From JADJWR01 sp963847675 (GTDB taxonomy: Bacteria; Pseudomonadota; Gammaproteobacteria; Burkholderiales; Burkholderiaceae_F): 64,000 nucleotides of DNA. Positions 8,544 to 16,951 of the stretch are shown piece after piece (the first letter of the stretch is position 1; each line of letters opens with the position of its first letter). A model generated the notes under the pieces. That model was not told where the DNA came from. It ran no database searches and saw nothing but the letters and a program-made list of their open reading frames with translations. The stretch is from assembly GCA_963847675.1 (NCBI GenBank), contig CAWKAP010000007.1, positions 43,729-107,728 of the forward strand. The letters run 5' to 3'. The translations under genes were made by a program, and so were the position numbers.

Positions 8544-10137
8544 ATGCCCGAACAACGAGACAGCGCCGCAGCGCCGCACACGACGACCGCCGCGCGCCGG
8601 TCCCGGCTGCGCCTGCGCAACCTGCGGCCGGGCGACTATCCGCAGGTCGCCGACCTGATGGAGCGCATCTTCACCGGCATCGAGGGCGAGTTCGGTGGCG
8701 CCGTGCCCGAGGAGCGCTACCGCTCGATTCTCTCCAGGTTCCCCGAGGGCCAGATCGCCATCACCGACCGCGGCAGGATCGTCGGGGTCGCCTTCTCGCT
8801 GATCATCGACGAGCGCCGATTCGCGGCGCAGCACACCTATGCCGAGATCACCGGCGACGGCCTGTTCACCACGCACGACCCGGAAGGCGACGTGCTGTAC
8901 GGCGCGGATGTGTTCGTCGACCCGGCCTATCGATCGATGCGCATCGGCCGCCGCCTCTACGACGCGCGCAAGGAACTGTGCCGCAGGCTGAACCTTCGCG
9001 CGATCGTCGCCGGCGGACGCATCCCCGGCTATCAGGACCATGCCGAGCGGCTGACGCCTGCGCAGTACGTCGAACTGGTCGGCAAACGCAAGCTGCACGA
9101 CCCGATCCTGTCGTTCCAGCTGGCCAACGATTTCCGCGTGCACCGCATCCTGCGCGGCTACCTCGCCGAGGACCGTGAATCGCACGGCTTCGCGACCCTG
9201 ATCGAGTGGCAGAACGTCGCTTACGAGCCGCGCCGCGCGACTCTGGTCGGCGGCCAGAAGCGCACGGTGCGGATCGGCGCGGTCCAGTGGCAGATGCGCG
9301 CCATCGACTCGATCGACGACCTGCTGGCACAGGTCGAGTTCTTCGTCGACTCGGTGTCGCGACTACAAGGCGGATTTCGTCGTCTTCCCCGAGTTCTTCA
9401 ACATCGCCCTGATGGGGCTCGTCGACCAGGCCGACGGCGCCAAGGCGATGCGCCGCGTCGCGGACTTCTCGCCGCAGCTGGTGACCGCGCTGGGCGACCT
9501 GGCGCTGCGCTACAACATCAACATCATCGGCGGCAGCCTGCCCGTCCTCGACGGCGACACGCTGTACAACGAGGCGTATCTGTTCAAGCGCAACGGCGAC
9601 ATCGGCCGGCAGCGCAAACTGCACATCACGCCGGTCGAACGCCGCCTGTGGGCGCTGCAGGGCGGCGATTCGATCGCCACCTTCGAAACCGACGCCGGCA
9701 CCGTCGGCATCCTGATCTGCTACGACGTGGAATTCCCGGAGCTGACGCGCATCCTCGCCGAGCGCGGCATCCAGATCCTGTTCGTGCCGTTCTGGACCGA
9801 AACCAAGAACGGCTTCCAGCGCGTGCGGCACTGCGCGCAGGCGCGGGCCATCGAGAACGAGTGCTACGTCGTGCTCAGCGGCAGCGTCGGCAACCTGCCG
9901 CGGGTGGACAACGTCAACGTGCACTACTCGCAGATCGCGATCCTGTCGCCGGCGGACTTCGCTTTCCCGCACGACGCGGTGATCGCGGAGAGCACGGCCA
10001 ACGCCGAGACGATGCTGATCGCCGACGTGGACCTGTCGAAGCTGCGCGAGCTGCACGAGGCCGGCTCGGTGCGCAACCTGAAGGATCGCCGCCAGGACCT
10101 GTACCGGATCGCGTGGGTCGGCCCGACGGGGCGCTGA
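8544..10137 (+). CDS. GNAT acetyltransferase-carbon/nitrogen hydrolase fusion (one apparent frameshift)
   Basis: A two-domain protein of about 530 residues. The N-terminal third is a GNAT domain (RLRNLRPGDYPQVADLMERI ... YGADVFVDPAYRSMRIGRRLY). The rest is a nitrilase-superfamily amidohydrolase with the Glu-Lys-Cys triad in FPEFFN, RKLHITPVE and ICYDVEFPE. The fused arrangement is known in bacteria, but its substrate is not. The frame breaks near 9357-9361, where one extra base lies inside the expected SVSDYKADFVVFPEF; the remainder continues to 10137. Start ATG 8544 was chosen because sequence upstream of it is not family-like. A hairpin follows the stop directly. Confidence 0.87.
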
Positions 10138-10139
10138 TG

Positions 10140-10166
10140 AAAAAAAGGCCGGGCATGCGCCCGGCC
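10140..10166 (-). terminator. Rho-independent terminator of htpX
   Basis: A perfect 8-bp stem (GGCCGGGC / GCCCGGCC) with an ATGC loop at 10147-10166, flanked on the plus strand by seven A residues at 10140-10146. On the minus strand this is a GC hairpin followed by a U run, placed 23 bases after the htpX stop. The same hairpin lies just past the plus-strand hydrolase gene but lacks a T run in that direction. Confidence 0.88.
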
Positions 10167-10188
10167 TCCTGATTGCCGCATCCCGCGT

Positions 10189-11082
10189 TCAGCGGCCTGA
10201 CGCCTGCAGCGCGGCAATGCGATCCTCGATCGGCGGATGGCTGGAAAACAGCGCCATCATGCCGCTCGGTCGGCTATTGATGCCCATGCTCTTGACCTGC
10301 TGCGGCAGTTCGCCGGGCTCCATGCCGCCGAGGCGCGCCAGCGCGTTGATCATCGGACGCGGCGAACCCATGTACGACGCAGCGGCGGCGTCGGCGCGGA
10401 ACTCGCGCTGCCGCGAGAACCAGGCAACGATGATCGCCGCCAGGAATCCGAGCGCGATGTCGAGCACGATGACGCTCACCCAGTAGCCGATGCCCGGCGC
10501 GTCGCTCTCGTTCTTCAGGATCATGCGGTCGATCACCCAGCCGATCACGCGGGACAGGAACACGACGAAGGTGTTCATCACGCCCTGGATCAGGGTCAGC
10601 GTCACCATGTCGCCGTTGGCGACGTGCCCGACCTCGTGGCCGAGCACGGCGTCGACCTCTTCCTTGCTCATCGACTGCAGCAGGCCGGTCGACACCGCGA
10701 CCAGCGCGCTGTTCTTCGACGCGCCGGTGGCGAACGCATTGGGCTCGCCTTCGTAGACGGCGACTTCGGGCATGCCGATGCCGGCCTTCTGCGCATGCGC
10801 CCGGACCGCGTCGAGCAGCCACGCTTCCATCGCGTTCGACGGCTGGTCGATCACCCTTGCGCCGGTGGTCCACTTGGCCATCCGCTTGCTGATCAGAAGC
10901 GAGATGAACGAGCCGGTGAAGCCGACCACGAGCGCGAACACGGCCAGCGCACCGATGTCGAGCTGGCGCCCGCTCACGCCTCCGAAGTTGATGCCGAACA
11001 CCGCGCCGATGACGTTCAGGAACAGCATCAGCACGACGATGATCGCAAGGTTCGTGAACACGAACAGCGCGATACGTTTCAT
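10189..11082 (-). CDS. htpX: Inner-membrane zinc protease HtpX
   Basis: 297 residues. HtpX is a zinc metalloprotease that degrades misfolded membrane proteins alongside FtsH. The catalytic motif is H149-E150-V-G-H153, with a downstream glutamate in FRADAAAASY. Two hydrophobic N-terminal helices (about residues 5-30 and 42-65) and two more after the motif give the usual four-helix topology. Length matches the family. An AUGGAGA-type ribosome site precedes ATG 11082. It ends at a strong terminator. Confidence 0.96.
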   Translation of the reverse strand: MKRIALFVFTNLAIIVVLMLFLNVIGAVFGINFGGVSGRQLDIGALAVFALVVGFTGSFISLLISKRMAKWTTGARVIDQPSNAMEAWLLDAVRAHAQKAGIGMPEVAVYEGEPNAFATGASKNSALVAVSTGLLQSMSKEEVDAVLGHEVGHVANGDMVTLTLIQGVMNTFVVFLSRVIGWVIDRMILKNESDAPGIGYWVSVIVLDIALGFLAAIIVAWFSRQREFRADAAAASYMGSPRPMINALARLGGMEPGELPQQVKSMGINSRPSGMMALFSSHPPIEDRIAALQASGR

Positions 11083-11353
11083 AGAGTCTCCATAAGGTGG
11101 TTGACAAAACGCGCGCCAGTCTACTGAACGCGCCGGGGTTGCACCATCGATTCGATTTTCACGGATCTACATTCGCGCACCTGCGACCGTCGGTCCTGTT
11201 CTTCGGGCGCAACTGGAGGACTTTGACCCCCTGCACCCACACCGGTTCAAAGTGTGGGCGTTCGCCCTCCCGTTCAAGTCCGGGGCAGTGCGAATCTTGC
11301 CTGCGCCCGGCTGGCTAGAATCTGCGGGTTTTCACGAGTGCAAAGAACCTTCC

Positions 11354-11986
11354 ATGACGCAGGTTTCCGTCGCAGGCGCAAACGCCCGCCCGATCGGCCC
11401 CGTGCCGCGCCTGATCTTCGCCAGCCGCTGGCTGCAGCTGCCGCTGTACGTCGGGCTGATCCTGGCGCAGGTCGTCTACGTCTATCACTTCTGGGCCGAA
11501 CTGGTCCACCTGCTCGGCGCGATGTTCGGCGATGCGCGTTCGATCGCCGACCTGTTCAACGCGGTCGGCTATGCGCTGCCCACCGAAGGCAGGCCGAAGA
11601 TGAATGAAACCGTGATCATGCTGGTCGTGCTGGGCCTGATCGACGTGGTGATGATCTCCAACCTGCTGATCATGGTGATCGTCGGCGGCTACGAGACGTT
11701 CGTGTCGCGGCTGAACCTCCAAGGCCATCCGGATCAGCCCGAATGGTTGTCGCACGTCAATGCCAGCGTATTGAAGGTCAAGCTGGCAACGGCGATCATC
11801 GGCATCAGTTCGATCCACCTGCTGAAGACCTTCATCAACGCGGCCAATTACGACAGCAAGACGCTGATCGCACAGACGGGCATCCATTTGACCTTCCTGC
11901 TCTCGGCAATGGCCATCGCCGCCACCGACCGCATCCTGTTCGGCAGTGCGCGGCCGCAAGTCGTAGGCGGCCAGCCGCCGCACTGA
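11354..11986 (+). CDS. YqhA/UPF0114 family inner-membrane protein
   Basis: 210 residues with about four membrane helices (roughly 30-50, 83-105, 140-160 and 170-190). The region PRLIFASRWLQLPLYVGLI and the VGGYETFVSRL stretch after the second helix are typical of the UPF0114 (YqhA, TIGR00645) family. The function of this family is not established. A TAGAAT hexamer about 30 bases before the start is a possible -10. Fumarase follows 58 bases later on the same strand, but I see no functional link. Confidence 0.88.
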   Translation: MTQVSVAGANARPIGPVPRLIFASRWLQLPLYVGLILAQVVYVYHFWAELVHLLGAMFGDARSIADLFNAVGYALPTEGRPKMNETVIMLVVLGLIDVVMISNLLIMVIVGGYETFVSRLNLQGHPDQPEWLSHVNASVLKVKLATAIIGISSIHLLKTFINAANYDSKTLIAQTGIHLTFLLSAMAIAATDRILFGSARPQVVGGQPPH

Positions 11987-12044
11987 GCGCCCGCGCGAGG
12001 GGCACAGACGGACTTCACCTGCACCAAGGACACGCGAGGCAACC

Positions 12045-13568
12045 ATGACAACGATCAAGCAGGCCGACCTCATCGAAAGCATCGCCGCGGCGCTGCAGTA
12101 CATCAGCTACTACCATCCGGCCGATTTCATCGCCCACCTCGCGCGCGCCTACGAGGAGGAGCAGAGCCCGGCGGCGAAGGACTCGATCGCGCAGATCCTG
12201 ACCAACTCGAAGATGTGCGCCGAGGGCCACCGGCCGCTCTGCCAGGACACCGGCATCGTCAACGTCTTCCTCAAGGTCGGCATGGACGTGCGCTGGGACG
12301 GCTTCACCGGATCGCTCGAGGACGCCGTCAACGAAGGCGTGCGCCGCGGCTACCTGAATCCGGACAACGTGCTGCGCGCCTCGGTCGTCAGCCCGCCCGA
12401 GTTCGGCCGCAAGAACACCAAGGACAACACGCCGGCGGTGATCAACGTGCAGATCGTGCCAGGCGGCACGGTCGAGGTGCAGGTGGCGGCCAAGGGCGGC
12501 GGCTCGGAAAACAAGAGCAAGTTCGTGATGCTCAACCCGTCGGACTCGATCGTCGACTGGGTGCTGAAGACGGTGCCGACGATGGGCGCGGGCTGGTGCC
12601 CGCCGGGCATGCTCGGCATCGGCATCGGCGGCACGGCCGAGAAGGCGATGACGATGGCCAAGGAAGCGCTGATGGACGACATCGACATGTACGAGTTGCG
12701 CCGCCGCGGCCCGGCCAACGACGTCGAGAAGCTGCGCCTCGAGCTCTTCGAAAAGGTCAACGCGCTGGGGATCGGCGCGCAGGGGCTGGGCGGGCTGACG
12801 ACGGTGCTCGACGTCAAGATCAGGATGTATCCGACCCATGCCGCAGGCAAGCCGGTGGCGATGATCCCGAACTGCGCCGCAACCCGCCATGCGCACTTCG
12901 TGCTCGACGGCAGCGGCCCGGCGTATCTGGAGCCGCCGTCGCTCGACCTGTGGCCGAAGGTGCAGTGGGCGCCCGACTATCAGAAGAGCAAGCGGGTCGA
13001 CCTGAACAAGCTGACGAAAGAGGAAATCGCCTCGTGGAAGCCGGGCGACACCCTGCTGCTCTCCGGCAGGATGCTGACCGGCCGCGATGCGGCGCACCAG
13101 CGCATCAAGGACATGCTGGCCAAGGGCGAGAAGCTGCCGGTCGACTTCACCAACCGGGTCATCTACTACGTCGGCCCGGTCGACCCGGTGCGCGACGAAG
13201 TCGTCGGCCCGGCCGGCCCGACCACCGCCACGCGGATGGACAAGTTCACCGAGATGATGCTCGCGCAGACCGGGCTGATCGCGATGATCGGCAAGTCCGA
13301 GCGAGGTCCGGTGGCGATCGAGGCCATCCGCAAGCACAAGAGCGCTTACCTGATGGCCGTCGGCGGCGCGGCGTACCTGGTGGCCAAGGCGATCAAGGCG
13401 GCCAAGGTCCTCGCCTTCGCCGACCTCGGCATGGAGGCGATCTACGAATTCGACGTCAAGGACATGCCGGTGACGGTCGCAGTCAGCAGCGACGGCACCT
13501 CCGTGCACGAGACCGGCCCACGCGAGTGGCAGGCGAAGATCGGCAAGATCCCCGTGGCGGCGGAATGA
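12045..13568 (+). CDS. fumA: Class I (iron-sulfur) fumarate hydratase
   Basis: 507 residues, the length of single-chain class I fumarases. The enzyme interconverts fumarate and malate in the TCA cycle with an oxygen-sensitive 4Fe-4S cluster. Cluster and active-site regions are visible: MCAEGHRPLCQDTG near residue 57, GAGWCPPGMLGIGIGG near 185 and the C-terminal MEAIYEFDVKDMPVTVAVSS beta domain. ATG 12045 follows an acceptable purine-rich site. Whether it should be called fumA or fumB cannot be decided from sequence alone. Confidence 0.94.
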   Translation: MTTIKQADLIESIAAALQYISYYHPADFIAHLARAYEEEQSPAAKDSIAQILTNSKMCAEGHRPLCQDTGIVNVFLKVGMDVRWDGFTGSLEDAVNEGVRRGYLNPDNVLRASVVSPPEFGRKNTKDNTPAVINVQIVPGGTVEVQVAAKGGGSENKSKFVMLNPSDSIVDWVLKTVPTMGAGWCPPGMLGIGIGGTAEKAMTMAKEALMDDIDMYELRRRGPANDVEKLRLELFEKVNALGIGAQGLGGLTTVLDVKIRMYPTHAAGKPVAMIPNCAATRHAHFVLDGSGPAYLEPPSLDLWPKVQWAPDYQKSKRVDLNKLTKEEIASWKPGDTLLLSGRMLTGRDAAHQRIKDMLAKGEKLPVDFTNRVIYYVGPVDPVRDEVVGPAGPTTATRMDKFTEMMLAQTGLIAMIGKSERGPVAIEAIRKHKSAYLMAVGGAAYLVAKAIKAAKVLAFADLGMEAIYEFDVKDMPVTVAVSSDGTSVHETGPREWQAKIGKIPVAAE

Positions 13569-13575
13569 AGGGCTT

Positions 13576-13723
13576 TTGCCACGGATTGACACGGATGAAC
13601 ACGGATTAAGACAGTGGCCACGCGCGGCGCCCCAGCGAATGGCCGGTGACCCCGTCAATCCGGGTGCAGCCGCGACGGCCGTCTTGCGGTTGAATCCGTG
13701 AAATCCGTGTCAATCGGTGGCAA
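13576..13723. repeat. Palindromic intergenic repeat with CACGGATT-type arms
   Basis: About 148 bases between fumA and cysM. The left arm (13576-13607) contains TTGCCACGGATTGACACGGA, and the right arm (13693-13723) is its imperfect reverse complement, ending TCAATCGGTGGCAA. Within each arm an ACGGAT unit is repeated. The interior also pairs in part (AAGAC near 13608 with GTCTT near 13681), so the RNA or DNA could form a long cruciform. This has the form of a REP/REPIN or small MITE-like element. It contains no coding sequence. It lies at the 3' ends of two convergent genes and may act as a terminator or mRNA stabiliser. Confidence 0.75.
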
Positions 13724-13735
13724 TAAATCCTTTCC

Positions 13736-14641
13736 TCACACGGGAAAGACGCCGGTTGAAAGGTAACGGTCGCCGCGATCGCAGACGATGAACACGATCG
13801 TCGCGCCCTCGACCTCGGCGGCGATGCGCAGGGCAATGACGCAGGCGCCCGCTGCCGAGATGCCGCAGAAGATTCCTTCCTCTGCGGCGAGACGGCGTGC
13901 CATCGCCTCGGCGTCGGCCTGCGTGACGTACTCCAGCCTGTCGACGCGGCTCGCGTCGTAGATCTTCGGCAGGTAGGCCGGCGGCCACTTGCGGATGCCC
14001 GGTATCTGCGAGCCCTCGGCAGGCTGCGCGCCGATGATGTGCACGCCGGGATTCATTTCCTTCAGGAAGCGCGACACGCCCACGATCGTTCCGGTGGTGC
14101 CCATCGCGCTGACGAAGTGCGTGACTCGCCCATGGGTGTCACGCCATATCTCGGGTCCGGTCGCTTCGTAGTGGGCTCGCGGATTGTCGGCATTGGCGAA
14201 CTGATCGAGTACCTTGCCCTCGCCTTTCGCCTGCATTTCCATCGCCACGTCGCGCGCGTATTCCATGCCGCCCTTTGCCGCCGGGGTCAGGATCAGCTCG
14301 GCGCCGTACGCGGTCATGCTGGCGCGCCGTTCGGCGGACAGGTTGTCCGGCATGATCAGCGTCATCCGGTAGCCCTTCATCGCCGAGATCATCGCCAGCG
14401 CGATGCCGGTGTTGCCGCTGGTGGCCTCGATCAGCCGGTCGCCGGGGCGGATCTCGCCGCGCTCCTCGGCGCGACTGATCATCGAGAAGGCGGGGCGGTC
14501 CTTGACCGAGCCGCCGGGGTTGTTTCCTTCGAGCTTGCCGAGCACCACGTTGCCGTGCCGCGCACTGCGCTCGGCGCCGATGCGCTGCAGTCGGACCAGC
14601 GGCGTGTTGCCGATGGTCGCCGCGATCTCCTGGTACGTCAT
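13736..14641 (-). CDS. cysM: Cysteine synthase B
   Basis: 301 residues of the PLP fold-type II O-acetylserine sulfhydrylase family. The PLP lysine is K47 in NNPGGSVKDRPA; the phosphate-binding loop is SGNTG near residue 75. The sequence EGNNPGGSVKDRP and the short length match CysM rather than CysK. CysM makes cysteine (or S-sulfocysteine from thiosulfate) from O-acetylserine. Its ATG overlaps the stop of the ComEA-like gene in a four-base overlap, so the two are translationally coupled at the end of the lapAB run. Confidence 0.94.
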   Translation of the reverse strand: MTYQEIAATIGNTPLVRLQRIGAERSARHGNVVLGKLEGNNPGGSVKDRPAFSMISRAEERGEIRPGDRLIEATSGNTGIALAMISAMKGYRMTLIMPDNLSAERRASMTAYGAELILTPAAKGGMEYARDVAMEMQAKGEGKVLDQFANADNPRAHYEATGPEIWRDTHGRVTHFVSAMGTTGTIVGVSRFLKEMNPGVHIIGAQPAEGSQIPGIRKWPPAYLPKIYDASRVDRLEYVTQADAEAMARRLAAEEGIFCGISAAGACVIALRIAAEVEGATIVFIVCDRGDRYLSTGVFPV

Positions 14642-14916
14642 TGCCGTTTCCCGCCGTCGTCCGGCAGCGGCCTGCCGTTGACGGTGAGGCCCTGCCGGCG
14701 CAGCTGCTCGGCACGCTTGCCGCCGATCCCGGCCACCCGCGCAGCGAGATCGTTCCAGTCGGCAAACGGGCGCTCGCTGCGTGCCTGCAGGATGCGCTCG
14801 GTCGTCGCCACGCCGAGTCCCTGGATGCGCTCCAGCTCGGCTCGCGTGGCCGTGTTGATGTCGAGAGCCGCCGCAATCGACGGCGCCAGCACCAGCAGCA
14901 GGGGCAGGATGTGCAT
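14638..14916 (-). CDS. Small exported helix-hairpin-helix (ComEA-like) protein
   Basis: 92 residues. An N-terminal signal peptide (MHILPLLLVLAPSIAAA) is followed by a single helix-hairpin-helix DNA-binding domain, LDINTATRAELERIQGLGVATTERI ... AGIGGKRAEQLRRQG. This is the minimal ComEA-type layout used by Gram-negative bacteria to bind incoming DNA in the periplasm. The gene sits between lapB (8 bases upstream) and cysM (overlapping), so it is probably expressed with them. A role in natural transformation is plausible but not shown. Confidence 0.82.
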   Translation of the reverse strand: MHILPLLLVLAPSIAAALDINTATRAELERIQGLGVATTERILQARSERPFADWNDLAARVAGIGGKRAEQLRRQGLTVNGRPLPDDGGKRQ

Positions 14917-14924
14917 TGCGCCCG

Positions 14925-16097
14925 TTATTGCGCGTCGAGTTCCTCGATGCGGCGCGGCGGATAGCTGTCCCAGCTGGTGCAGCCGGGGCACTGCCAGTGG
15001 AACTCGCGTGCCCGGAAGCCGCACTTGCTGCAACGATAGCGCGCCAGCCTGCGCGCCTGCGCCTGGATCAACGCGCGCAGCTGCTCGACGGGCGCATCGC
15101 CAAACGCGGTGGCCGCACGCGACGCCAGCAGTCGCTCGAAGCCGAGCAGCGACGGATGCCGTTGCAGCTCGTCGCGCAACAGTACTTCGGCAGGGGCCGC
15201 GCCTTCCCACGCAGCGACGCGGCTATGGGTCACGTCGAGCAGGTCGATCGACGGGTGGTCGAGCAGGCTGCGGCGCAGGAAATTCAGCGCCTCGACACGC
15301 TGCCCTTCCGCCTCGAGTGCGTCGGCGAGCCGGCCGGCAACCAGCGGCAGGTAATCTGGATTCAGCTCGGCGACCTGCCGCCAGTGACCAATCGCGTCCT
15401 GGCGATTCCCGTCCCGGACCGCCAGATCGCCGGCAAGGATCGCTGCCCGGACCGACCTGCGGTTGACCTTCAGCGCCTGCGCGAGATGGCTCCGCGCTGC
15501 GCCGTCATCGCCTGCGGCCAGCGCTTGCTCGGCCGACTCGCAGTGAAAGTGAGCCACCTGGGAATGGCTGCTTTCGCCGGCCTCGCGCTCCAGCCGGCGC
15601 GAGACCTCGATCGCCTTGTCCCATTCGCGCTCCATCTGGTAGATGCGCAGCAGCGCGCGCATTGCCTCGACGCGATGACGGGGCTCGTCGAGCAGACGGG
15701 TGAAGCTGTCTTCGGCGCGGTCGAGCAGTCCGCCCTTGAGGAAGTCCTGCCCCAGCTCGGCCAGGGCTTCCGCGCGGCTGCGCGCGGGCAGGTCGGCGCG
15801 GTTGATCAGGTGCGTGTGAATGCGAACGGCGCGATCGACCTCGCCGCGCCGGCGGAACAGGTTGCCGAGCGCAAAATGCAGGTCGATCGTTTCCGGGTCG
15901 AGCTTGACGACTTCGATGAACGCGTCGATCGCCTTGTCCGGCTGCTCGTTGAGGAGATAGTTGAGGCCGCGGAAGTACGCGCGCGGCCCGCCGTCGGCAT
16001 CGCTGCTTCGCTGGCGGGTATCGACGCCACGCAGCCACCAGCCGGCCGCGAACAGCAGCGGCAGCAGCAGCAGGTACCACAGTTCGAACTCGATCAT
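14925..16097 (-). CDS. lapB: LapB (YciM) lipopolysaccharide assembly TPR protein
   Basis: 390 residues. One N-terminal membrane helix (LWYLLLLPLLFAAGWWL) is followed by TPR repeats and a C-terminal rubredoxin-like metal-binding knuckle, YRCSKCGFRAREFHWQCPGC. In enterobacteria LapB regulates LpxC proteolysis with FtsH and so balances LPS synthesis. The gene overlaps lapA by four bases, the usual pairing. Domain order and length match the family. Confidence 0.95.
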   Translation of the reverse strand: MIEFELWYLLLLPLLFAAGWWLRGVDTRQRSSDADGGPRAYFRGLNYLLNEQPDKAIDAFIEVVKLDPETIDLHFALGNLFRRRGEVDRAVRIHTHLINRADLPARSRAEALAELGQDFLKGGLLDRAEDSFTRLLDEPRHRVEAMRALLRIYQMEREWDKAIEVSRRLEREAGESSHSQVAHFHCESAEQALAAGDDGAARSHLAQALKVNRRSVRAAILAGDLAVRDGNRQDAIGHWRQVAELNPDYLPLVAGRLADALEAEGQRVEALNFLRRSLLDHPSIDLLDVTHSRVAAWEGAAPAEVLLRDELQRHPSLLGFERLLASRAATAFGDAPVEQLRALIQAQARRLARYRCSKCGFRAREFHWQCPGCTSWDSYPPRRIEELDAQ

Positions 16098-16462
16098 CGG
16101 CGCGTCGTCGCGCCACCGCCCTCGGCGCTATCGAGATCGCCGACCGCGCCGGCACTGCGCGCGACATTGGCCAGGCGGTCGCCCCCAACGTCGGCATCGG
16201 CCGACGGGGCAGCGCGAAGCCGCGTCTCGCCGCTCCCGGCTGCAGCGGCCCGCCGATGCAAACGATAGAGCCTCGGCGCAAGCGCCATTGCGCCGAGCAC
16301 CATGCCGACCAGAAGGCACCCCAGCATCACCACCACCAGCGGAACGCCCTCCCAGCGCAGCGTCTCGGTCAGGCGAACCGTCACCGGCATCGTGTTCTTC
16401 AGCGCGAACCACAGCACCGCGAGGAAGAACAGCAGGCGCAGAAGCCACGCGACAATGTTCAT
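16094..16462 (-). CDS. lapA: LapA-domain (DUF1049) inner-membrane protein
   Basis: 122 residues with two membrane helices: MNIVAWLLRLLFFLAVLWFA near the N-terminus and VVVMLGCLLVGMVLGAMAL around residues 43-62. The NTMPVTVRL segment between them is typical of LapA (YciS). A basic and Ala/Gly-rich cytoplasmic tail follows, longer than in Escherichia coli. LapA works with LapB in LPS homeostasis. ATG 16462 was chosen because it places the first helix at the amino end; longer in-frame extension is arginine- and cysteine-rich and not family-like. Confidence 0.9.
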   Translation of the reverse strand: MNIVAWLLRLLFFLAVLWFALKNTMPVTVRLTETLRWEGVPLVVVMLGCLLVGMVLGAMALAPRLYRLHRRAAAAGSGETRLRAAPSADADVGGDRLANVARSAGAVGDLDSAEGGGATTRR

Positions 16463-16544
16463 CCGCTTGCATCTCCAGTCGTGACCGGATTCTAAGCGTG
16501 CGCCTGCGCCGCGCGTGCCCGCCGCGACCGTGAACGCGGGCAAG

Positions 16545-16568
16545 AAAAAGCCCCGCGCGCGGCGGGGC
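16545..16568 (-). terminator. Rho-independent terminator after ihfB
   Basis: Stem GCCCCGC / GCGGGGC (16550-16556 and 16562-16568) with a five-base loop. It is flanked on the plus strand by AAAAA at 16545-16549, so it reads as hairpin plus U run on the minus strand. It lies 28 bases beyond the ihfB stop. It separates ihfB transcription from the lapA-lapB genes, which therefore may need their own promoter or read-through. Confidence 0.85.
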
Positions 16569-16595
16569 AGGAGCTTCTTGCAACAGCCCGGGCCG

Positions 16596-16931
16596 TCAGC
16601 CCGACGCAGCAGGCGCTGCATCGGGCACCGGGCTTTCTTCGCCGCCGTGATCGACGCGACTGCGCAGTTCCTTGCCCGCCTTGAAATGCGGCACGAACTT
16701 CGCCGGAACGTGGACCCGCTCACCGGACTTTGGATTGCGCCCGATACGCGGCGGACGGTAGTTGAGCGCAAAACTGCCGAAGCCGCGGATCTCGACGCGA
16801 CCGCCTTCCGCCAGCGCCCGTGTCATGGTCTCGAGCATGCACTTGACCGCCTCGTCCGCGTCGCGCGGCGGCAGCCGCGGGTTGCGCTCGGACAGGCGGC
16901 CGATGAGCTCGGAACGGGTCAGCATCTTCAT
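16596..16931 (-). CDS. ihfB: Integration host factor beta subunit
   Basis: 111 residues of the HU/IHF DNA-bending family. The start MKMLTRSELIGRLSERNPRL and the DNA-minor-groove arm RPPRIGRNPKSGERV are diagnostic for IHF-beta. IHF bends DNA for recombination, replication and transcription. An Ala/Pro/acidic tail of about 15 residues extends past the usual end. ATG 16931 or the second ATG six bases later could be used. It follows rpsA by 20 bases, the standard rpsA-ihfB arrangement. Confidence 0.95.
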   Translation of the reverse strand: MKMLTRSELIGRLSERNPRLPPRDADEAVKCMLETMTRALAEGGRVEIRGFGSFALNYRPPRIGRNPKSGERVHVPAKFVPHFKAGKELRSRVDHGGEESPVPDAAPAASG

Positions 16932-16951
16932 GGCGATCGCGCCTTTGCCGG

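Noticed and set aside
11083..11353. Possible small RNA or heat-shock promoter in the htpX-yqhA gap
   Set aside because: I found no sigma32-like boxes with good spacing and no stable terminator; only a ribosome site for htpX and a weak TAGAAT before the next gene.
12015..13658. A long open frame antisense to fumA
   Set aside because: Same codon-bias effect; fumA on the plus strand is complete with its cluster motifs.
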